From a bacterium (GTDB lineage Bacteria > Fidelibacterota > Marinisomatia > Marinisomatales > JAHJCW01): DNA of 64,000 nt. This document shows, in pieces, positions 58,340 to 64,000 of this stretch. The stretch is taken from assembly GCA_028282845.1 (NCBI GenBank), contig JANQGY010000008.1, positions 1 through 64,000 on the forward strand, read 5' to 3'. Position 1 is the stretch's first letter; the number at the start of each line of letters is the position of its first letter. The notes under the pieces are model-generated. The model had not been told where the DNA came from. It worked only from the letters and a program-made list of their open reading frames with translations, and searched no databases. Made by a program: the position numbers and the translations under genes.

Positions 58340-59686
58340 TTATAAAATGTATCTGCTTAAATCTTCATCCTTGGCAATATCTTTCAATTTTTCTTCCACC
58401 ACGGATTTTGTAATTACAATTTTCTGCTCGGATTTCCCGGCATGGTCAAACATAAAATCATCAAGCAAGGTCGTCATAATGGTGTGCAATCTTCTAGCAC
58501 CAATATTCTCAGTTTTATTATTCACGTTAGTCGCAAATTGTGCAATCACTTTTATGGCAGACTTATCAAATTCTAAATTCATATTTTCCGCCGCTAACAA
58601 TGCTGTATATTGCTTGATCAACGCCGATTTAGGATGTGTCAGAATTTTGACGAAATCATTAGTAGAAAGTTTGTCCATCTCAACGCGGATCGGGAAACGA
58701 CCCTGCAATTCCGGTATCATGTCGGACGGGGTAGCAACATGAAATGCTCCGGCGGCAATAAATAAAACATGATCAGACTTAACCGCACCATATTTGGTAG
58801 GCACAGTGCTGCCTTCAACAATTGGCAACAGATCGCGCTGAACTCCCTCGCGACTGACATCGGGTCCGGACGAATTTCCATTGCCCACTACTTTATCAAT
58901 TTCGTCAAGAAATACAATACCATTATTTTCCACATTTTCTTTCGCTACGCGGATCAATTCATCCTGATCAATCAATTTCTGCGATTCAACTTCGATTAGA
59001 TAACCGCGCGCATCTTTCACTTTCATCTTCCGGCGTTTTTTACTGCCGGGCATTACATTCGAAAGCATATCTTTAATATTAGTACCAATATCTTCCATTC
59101 CCATCGGACCAAAAACTTGCATCCCGATTGGCATATTGTCCTGTTTTACCTCAAGCTGTACTTCCTTATTTTCAAAGTCGCCATTTGCCAACTTTGTCAT
59201 CATCCGTTTTCGCGTTCTTTCACGCCGTGCTTCTTCTTCCTTTGTGAGATTTCTACCCTTGCGCTCTTCACTTGGGAAAAGCAGATCAATCAATCGTTCC
59301 TGAGCCCTTTTATAGGCGCGGTCCGCAACGGCTTTTTGTTTCTCAATACGTAACATATTCACCGCTGTATCCGTTAGATCACGGATAATTGATTCAACAT
59401 CACGACCAACATAGCCCACTTCCGTAAATTTACTGGCTTCGATCTTAATGAACGGTGCATTGGCAAGTTTGGCAAGCCGTCTCGCAATTTCGGTTTTACC
59501 GACACCGGTCGAACCGATAAGTATGATATTATTCGGCAATATCTCATCACGCATGGATTCCGGTACTTGCTGACGGCGCCAACGATTTCGCAAAGCGATT
59601 GCCACCGCACGCTTAGCTTTATTTTGGCCTACAATATATTTATTTAATTCGCGAACAATTTGACTTGGAGTTAATTCTTTCTTCAT
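58340..59686 (-). CDS. hslU: HslU ATPase of the HslUV protease
   Basis: 448 residues. MKKELTPSQIVRELNKYIVGQ start, Walker A GSTGVGKTE, and pore-loop region VGYVGRDVESIIRDL. An I-domain with KGRNLTKEEEARRERTRKRM follows, then Walker B GIVFLDEIDKV, and the C-terminal DEDLSRYIL tail that docks into HslV. It is separated from hslV by the phenylalanine hydroxylase gene, which is unusual since hslV-hslU are normally adjacent. Confidence 0.96.
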   Translation of the reverse strand: MKKELTPSQIVRELNKYIVGQNKAKRAVAIALRNRWRRQQVPESMRDEILPNNIILIGSTGVGKTEIARRLAKLANAPFIKIEASKFTEVGYVGRDVESIIRDLTDTAVNMLRIEKQKAVADRAYKRAQERLIDLLFPSEERKGRNLTKEEEARRERTRKRMMTKLANGDFENKEVQLEVKQDNMPIGMQVFGPMGMEDIGTNIKDMLSNVMPGSKKRRKMKVKDARGYLIEVESQKLIDQDELIRVAKENVENNGIVFLDEIDKVVGNGNSSGPDVSREGVQRDLLPIVEGSTVPTKYGAVKSDHVLFIAAGAFHVATPSDMIPELQGRFPIRVEMDKLSTNDFVKILTHPKSALIKQYTALLAAENMNLEFDKSAIKVIAQFATNVNNKTENIGARRLHTIMTTLLDDFMFDHAGKSEQKIVITKSVVEEKLKDIAKDEDLSRYIL

Positions 59687-59752
59687 TTTTGCTGAGCTAT
59701 TATCACATTAAAATTATAAATAATTACATAGATATTGATTCATCTTATTACT

Positions 59753-60466
59753 TCATTGCATTAAGTGGGAACGCAATTCTTTTAGAATCTCGTAAAGATC
59801 ATCCAAAGCATTAATCGCATAGTACCTTGTTTGAATTTCTGAAATTACAAAATCATTATTAATGACATTATCCAAATTGAAATCTAAAATCTCTACGCCA
59901 TCTCGAAAAATATGATTGGTTTCACCATAGGATGACACAATGCCGGAGCCGTAAATCAAAGGTTTTCCGGTTGTTTTCATAACGCCAAATTCCACTGTGA
60001 ACCAGTATAATCTCTGTAGCTTCAGAAGCGCCTCAGGATCGGATGAATGCTCCACACCCAAGGCTCCAAAACTCTGCATGAATTCGGCATATTTGGGATT
60101 CACCAATAATGGAATATGTCCAAAAATGTCATGGAACATATCCGGTTCTTCTATATAGTCTAACGATTCTCTGCTTCTTACCCAGGTTGAAGAACAAAAC
60201 TTCTGCTTACTCAATAAATAAAAGAATTCATCAACCGGTATCAATCCGGGCACCACATGTATTCCCCAGCCAGTTGCTTCATTTAATTGATTTGATAACA
60301 ATTTAAAATCAGGGATTGAATCAAAATTCAATACGGCACTTAGTTGATTGAGACTGTTTAAATATTCATGGCAGGATTTATCCTGCAAATTATTGAATTG
60401 CCTTTCAAATAAGATTTTCCAGACAGCGTGATCTTCATCTGTATATTTATCGTATTCCTGTATCAT
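59753..60466 (-). CDS. phhA: Phenylalanine 4-hydroxylase
   Basis: 237 residues, the compact bacterial form without a regulatory domain. Iron ligands are H112 and H117 in EPDMFHDIFGHIPLL and E159 in WFTVEFG. It converts phenylalanine to tyrosine with O2 and tetrahydropterin. It is inserted between hslV (72-nt gap) and hslU (66-nt gap). Its product is the substrate of the tyrosine phenol-lyase encoded at 39.1 kb. Confidence 0.94.
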   Translation of the reverse strand: MIQEYDKYTDEDHAVWKILFERQFNNLQDKSCHEYLNSLNQLSAVLNFDSIPDFKLLSNQLNEATGWGIHVVPGLIPVDEFFYLLSKQKFCSSTWVRSRESLDYIEEPDMFHDIFGHIPLLVNPKYAEFMQSFGALGVEHSSDPEALLKLQRLYWFTVEFGVMKTTGKPLIYGSGIVSSYGETNHIFRDGVEILDFNLDNVINNDFVISEIQTRYYAINALDDLYEILKELRSHLMQ

Positions 60467-60538
60467 ATAGTAAGACTGTGAAATCCATATTTAATTTATA
60501 ATATAAGTATTGTTTAAAAAATGTGATTTAAAGAATGG

Positions 60539-61084
60539 CTACCCTTCTAAAACCGTAATGGAATCGTTGGTATAGATACATAAATCAGAGGCAATTTTAA
60601 GCGATTCTTTTACAACATCAAAAGCGGACTTGGTCGTATTATCTAATAGCGCGGTAGCGGCAGCATGGGCAAATCCGCCACCCGAGCCTATTGCAATTAT
60701 CGGTCCATCCGGTTCAATAACATTTCCATCGCCCGATACAATAAAACTGCTTTTCCGATCCATTAACGCCAATAAGGCATCAAGATGGCGCAGATACTTA
60801 TCAGTGCGCCATTCTTTCGCAAGTTCCACTACTGAACGTCGTAGATCACCTTCATATTCATCCAATTTATTTTCAAATTTTTCAAACAAGGTCATAGCAT
60901 CGGCGGCTGCGCCGGCAAAACCGCCAAGCACATTTCCTTTATCGGTTTCAAATTGCCGTACTTTAACCGCCTTTTGCTTGAGAGCCATATCACCGAAAGT
61001 AACCTGCCCGTCACCGCCAAGCGCTACCTTATTCTTTTTGCGCACACCTAAAATTGTAGTTGATTTGATATTGATTTTATCCAA
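60539..61084 (-). CDS. hslV: HslV peptidase of the HslUV protease
   Basis: 181 residues. The catalytic N-terminal threonine is in STTILGVRKKNKVALGGDGQVT. Seven to eight residues (MDKINIKS) precede it, so a short propeptide must be removed rather than methionine alone. GNVLGGFAGAAADAMTLFE and AIGSGGGFAHAAA complete the proteasome-like fold. No start codon lies immediately before the threonine. Confidence 0.95.
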   Translation of the reverse strand: MDKINIKSTTILGVRKKNKVALGGDGQVTFGDMALKQKAVKVRQFETDKGNVLGGFAGAAADAMTLFEKFENKLDEYEGDLRRSVVELAKEWRTDKYLRHLDALLALMDRKSSFIVSGDGNVIEPDGPIIAIGSGGGFAHAAATALLDNTTKSAFDVVKESLKIASDLCIYTNDSITVLEG

Positions 61085-61093
61085 AACAAGATC

Positions 61094-61939
61094 CTATTCA
61101 GTCATTAATTCAAATAATTTTGAATTAGCCGGCAGAACCAACGTAGTGCTTGTATCAATCACACTCCGATAGGTTTCCAACGTTTTCAGAAATTCATAAA
61201 AATTCGGATCGGCTGAGTATGCATCGGCATATATTTCCAATGCCGTTGCTTCTCCCTGTCCCCTTATTTCCTCGGCTAATTTGTAAGCATCTGCCAAAAT
61301 AATTGTTTTTTCCTTTTCGGTTGATGCAATGATCTTTTGCGATTCTTCATCACCTTCCGAACGGTATTGATTGGCTTGCCTTTCCCGCTCGGCTTTCATG
61401 CGGGCATAAATTGACTCTTCATTTTCCTGCGGCAGATCAACCCGTTTGATGCGAACATCCACTACTTCAATGCCATAGGGTTTGGTGGCTTCATAACTTG
61501 CCTGTGTTACAGCATCCATGATACTTTCACGGTTATCAGTAATGATTTCCTGCATATTATGCAGACCCAATTCGCGTCTAATCTCAGAATACACTATATC
61601 ATCGAGTCGTGTTACAGCGTTGGGGATTGCCTGTAAGGTCTGCATGAACAGCAATGGATCAACTATTCTCCAACGGACATAATTATCAACAGTGAGGGTT
61701 TTTTTATCGGTACTCAATACTTCCGCCGGTTGAACATCGTATTCTAAAATACGCTTATCAAAAAACACTGCATTTTGAACGGGAGCAGGGAGCTTCCAAT
61801 GTAAACCCGGTTCTTGGATTGTACGCACCGGTTTTCCAAATTGCAGTATAATAACTTGCTCTTTTACATCAACTTTAAAAACCATTGTCAACAAAACAAT
61901 CGCAACGAATACTAATAAAATTATTGTTATTCTCTTCAT
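61094..61939 (-). CDS. hflC: HflC membrane protease modulator
   Basis: 281 residues. One N-terminal transmembrane helix (ITIILLVFVAIVLLTMVF), then an SPFH/band-7 domain (KEQVIILQFGKPVRTI) and a long helix RMKAERERQANQYRSEGDEES. It forms, with HflK, a large periplasmic-face cage that holds FtsH. Adjacent to hflK by 9 nt. Confidence 0.94.
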   Translation of the reverse strand: MKRITIILLVFVAIVLLTMVFKVDVKEQVIILQFGKPVRTIQEPGLHWKLPAPVQNAVFFDKRILEYDVQPAEVLSTDKKTLTVDNYVRWRIVDPLLFMQTLQAIPNAVTRLDDIVYSEIRRELGLHNMQEIITDNRESIMDAVTQASYEATKPYGIEVVDVRIKRVDLPQENEESIYARMKAERERQANQYRSEGDEESQKIIASTEKEKTIILADAYKLAEEIRGQGEATALEIYADAYSADPNFYEFLKTLETYRSVIDTSTTLVLPANSKLFELMTE

Positions 61940-61948
61940 TTTCGCCTC

Positions 61949-62908
61949 CTATTCACCAGTCAAATTGAGGAAATTCAGCAAATTTCCGTCTTTTTCACTC
62001 GGGACAATATATTTCTTAACACCCGGTAATATTTCTTCCATCGCTTCAAGGTACAAACGTTTCTTGGTTACATCACGCGCTTTGCGGTATTCGACTAACA
62101 TTGCACGGAACTTAGCCACATCGCCTTCCGCTCTTTTAATGCGCGCTTCTTTAAACGCTTCCGCTTCCCTGAGCATTGCTTGGGCTTCTCCCCGTGCTTT
62201 GGGAATTACGTCATTACGATACCCCTGCGCTTCGTTGATCTTGCGATTCTTATCTTCTTTAGCCGATGCCACATCCTTAAAGGCAAATTCGACCTGCTTG
62301 GGCGGTGAAACCGATTGCAACTGAACAGCTACAATCAATATGCCGGTTTCGTATTTATCTACAATTGATTGTAATAATTCTTTAGTTTCTTCCTGAATTT
62401 GGAACTTACCGGTTGTTAATGCTTCATCAATTGAATGTTGCCCGATTATCGTTCTGAGTGCGGCTTCCGATGCTTCCCGCATGGTTATTTCCGGTTCTAC
62501 AAAATTAAACAAATACTTTACCGCATCTTTAATCTTATATTGTACGATCAATTCGGCATCAACAATATTCTCGTCTCCGGTCAACATTAAACTTTCATGC
62601 TCAACTTTCCTGAATTGTTGATTACCGATATGTCGAAATCCGATTTCAGTTCTTTTAACTTCTGTCACTTTGGGAGTATTCACCTGTTCAATCGGATAAG
62701 GTAGATGATATCTTAAACCTGATTGTGCCACTCGTGTTACTTTTCCAAATGTCCTGACCACTCCAACTTCATCGGGACCGACGCTATAAATACCGGTCAA
62801 GAGCCAAATACCGATTACAATCCCAATCAACGGAATTATACCTAATGAAAATAATCGGTCGGGAATTGTTATCTCGGTATCGCCAAAAACAATTTTTCTT
62901 CCTGCCAT
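61949..62908 (-). CDS. hflK: HflK membrane protease modulator
   Basis: 319 residues. A transmembrane helix (LGIIPLIGIVIGIWLLTGIY) precedes the SPFH domain YSVGPDEVGVVRTFGKVTR. The helical region holds AFKDVASAKEDKNRKINEAQ, ending EEILPGVKKYIV. The Gly/Pro-rich N-terminal tail of proteobacterial HflK is missing. Co-transcribed with rpoN (10 nt) and hflC. Confidence 0.93.
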   Translation of the reverse strand: MAGRKIVFGDTEITIPDRLFSLGIIPLIGIVIGIWLLTGIYSVGPDEVGVVRTFGKVTRVAQSGLRYHLPYPIEQVNTPKVTEVKRTEIGFRHIGNQQFRKVEHESLMLTGDENIVDAELIVQYKIKDAVKYLFNFVEPEITMREASEAALRTIIGQHSIDEALTTGKFQIQEETKELLQSIVDKYETGILIVAVQLQSVSPPKQVEFAFKDVASAKEDKNRKINEAQGYRNDVIPKARGEAQAMLREAEAFKEARIKRAEGDVAKFRAMLVEYRKARDVTKKRLYLEAMEEILPGVKKYIVPSEKDGNLLNFLNLTGE

Positions 62909-62918
62909 AATTACCTCT

Positions 62919-64000
62919 CTATTTTATCTCCCGCCGCAAGCGCGCCACGGGATAATTCAATTGTTCACGATATTTCGCTACCGTACGACGGGCAACGTTA
63001 TATCCGACAGCTTTCAATTTTTCAGCTAATTTTTCATCATTCAAAGGTTTCTTCTTATTCTCGCTGTCAATTATATCTTTTAATACTTGTTTAATAATAT
63101 TAGTACTGATCGTTTCACCGTCATCTTTCTGCGCACTTTCCGTAAAAAATGATTTCAATTCAAAAATCCCAAATGATGTATCCACATATTTACCACGTGT
63201 TGATCGGCTGATGGTAGAAATGTCCATTTCGATCTCATCGGCAATATCCTGCAATTTCATAGGATGCAAATCCTTAGTATCTCCTGAGAAAAATTGCGGT
63301 TGCTTGTCAATTATCGCTTTCATCACCCGAATTAATGTATTACGTCTTTGTTTAATAGCCTCAATAAACCAATTAGCTGAATCGGTTTGTTCTTTCAAAT
63401 ATTTTCTTGCATCGGTGGATAACTGTGCGCTTTCCTCCAACAATCCCATATAATCAGGGCTTAATCGTAATTCCGGCAAACCCGAATCATAGGTTTGAAT
63501 ACTCCAATCACCATCACGTTCCCTAACGATCAAATCAGGCACCACAACTTCATCCCTGCTAATAATTTTTCCTTCACCGGGGCGCGGATTAAGCTGTTTT
63601 ATAACGTCCATTGCTTCGGAAAGTTCATCGGTTGTACAACCGAGTTTACGTTGTAAAACCTCATAGCGTTTATTGCTGAAATCCTCCAAATAGCGATCAA
63701 TGATCCTATAAGCGATGGTATCCGGCTTGTCCTCTATTTGAAGCAGTAAACATTCACGCAGATCCCGCGACGCGATCCCGACCGGTTCAAGATGTTGAAC
63801 AAAATTCAACACTTTCTCAACATTCGCTTCACTTACATTTAAGCGATCGGCAATTAGCGCAATATCAACAGTGAAATAACCGCGGTCATCCAAATTCCAC
63901 AATATTTCTTCTGCGATCATGTGCTCAGTTCCGGTTAAATCGTAAATATCTAACTGATTGACCAGTTCTTCAATAAAATCCAATTGATACTGTTGCGGAA
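62919..64000 (-). CDS. rpoN: RNA polymerase sigma-54 factor, 5' end beyond the window
   Basis: About 360 residues are visible and the frame runs off the window edge (PQQYQLDFIEELVNQL at the edge), so region I and the true start are outside. Core-binding domain (LNFVQHLEPVGIASRDLRECLLLQ), the -12-binding HTH region (LQDIADEIEMDISTISRSTRGKYVD) and the C-terminal RpoN box NVARRTVAKYREQLNYP are intact. It should read the -24/-12 promoter at 41588. It heads the hflK-hflC-hslV-phhA-hslU-argF run. Confidence 0.95.
   Translation of the reverse strand, partial: PQQYQLDFIEELVNQLDIYDLTGTEHMIAEEILWNLDDRGYFTVDIALIADRLNVSEANVEKVLNFVQHLEPVGIASRDLRECLLLQIEDKPDTIAYRIIDRYLEDFSNKRYEVLQRKLGCTTDELSEAMDVIKQLNPRPGEGKIISRDEVVVPDLIVRERDGDWSIQTYDSGLPELRLSPDYMGLLEESAQLSTDARKYLKEQTDSANWFIEAIKQRRNTLIRVMKAIIDKQPQFFSGDTKDLHPMKLQDIADEIEMDISTISRSTRGKYVDTSFGIFELKSFFTESAQKDDGETISTNIIKQVLKDIIDSENKKKPLNDEKLAEKLKAVGYNVARRTVAKYREQLNYPVARLRREIK

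Noticed and set aside
63981..63983. TTG as the rpoN start
   Set aside because: The frame continues to the window edge with family-like sequence and region I would be missing, so the gene is cut by the window.

Overview
The window is AT-rich bacterial chromosome, densely coded (about 58 protein genes, one tRNA), with no phage, plasmid or rRNA genes. Lipoprotein signals, beta-barrel proteins, LpxH, a Kdo-kinase-like protein and MBOAT surface acylation point to a diderm with an outer membrane and LPS. Gene style (short lipoproteins ending their leader in ...C-K-x-S-P-T-E-P, PD40 propeller proteins, carbamoyltransferase/SxtJ/DUF5989, amino-acid catabolic operons) suggests an FCB-superphylum lineage such as Marinimicrobia, Calditrichota or a relative. 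This is inference from gene style, not a placement. Metabolism looks facultative: a glycyl-radical enzyme (oxygen-sensitive) lies 57 kb from an oxygen-dependent phenylalanine hydroxylase.

Layout. 0-5.4 kb (minus): glycyl-radical hydroxyproline dehydratase with its activase, and a ClpB lacking its N-domain. 5.6-9.8 kb: three tandem leucine-rich-repeat lipoprotein genes (the third broken by one extra base), then a DUF559 nuclease-like gene bracketed by two copies of a double-hairpin repeat. 9.8-19 kb: secreted esterase, ATP-cone/uridine-kinase fusion, DUF2461, a four-gene lipid-kinase run and an outer-membrane barrel. 19-24 kb (minus): surface-modification cluster of MBOAT, SGNH, carbamoyltransferase, SxtJ and an unusually small DUF5989 gene; then tRNA-Asn. 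24-33.3 kb (minus): a nine-gene run from quinone reductase to an SSS transporter, including an EF-G-like GTPase and GDP-mannose synthesis. 33.5-41.5 kb (plus): an Lrp-headed amino-acid operon with two Cys/Met-type PLP enzymes, homoserine dehydrogenase, aldehyde dehydrogenase and tyrosine phenol-lyase, ending in a degenerate adenylate-forming-enzyme-like protein. 41.6-46.1 kb (plus): a PDZ/barrel protein behind a textbook sigma-54 promoter, then DUF4390 and an NtrY/NtrX-like pair. 46.3-53.6 kb (minus): BCP, Nudix, Tgt, a RAYT transposase embedded in REP palindromes, RadA, and a giant peptidase/propeller/barrel protein. 53.8-57.4 kb (plus): LPS genes and a three-gene HipBST-type toxin-antitoxin locus. 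57.4-64 kb (minus): argF, hslU, phhA, hslV, hflC, hflK and the 3' part of rpoN.

The most striking observations are: (1) the RAYT gene, split over two frames but joined by a correctly phased A-AAA-AAG slippery heptamer and flanked by two identical 33-bp palindromes; (2) the DUF559 gene bracketed by a different palindromic repeat in an analogous layout; (3) the sigma-54 promoter, NtrYX and RpoN circuit around the PDZ protein; (4) the carbamoyltransferase-SxtJ-DUF5989 cluster with an acyltransferase; (5) a tripartite HipBST locus with a HipB-like operator. No database search was possible. Family names rest on motif recognition.
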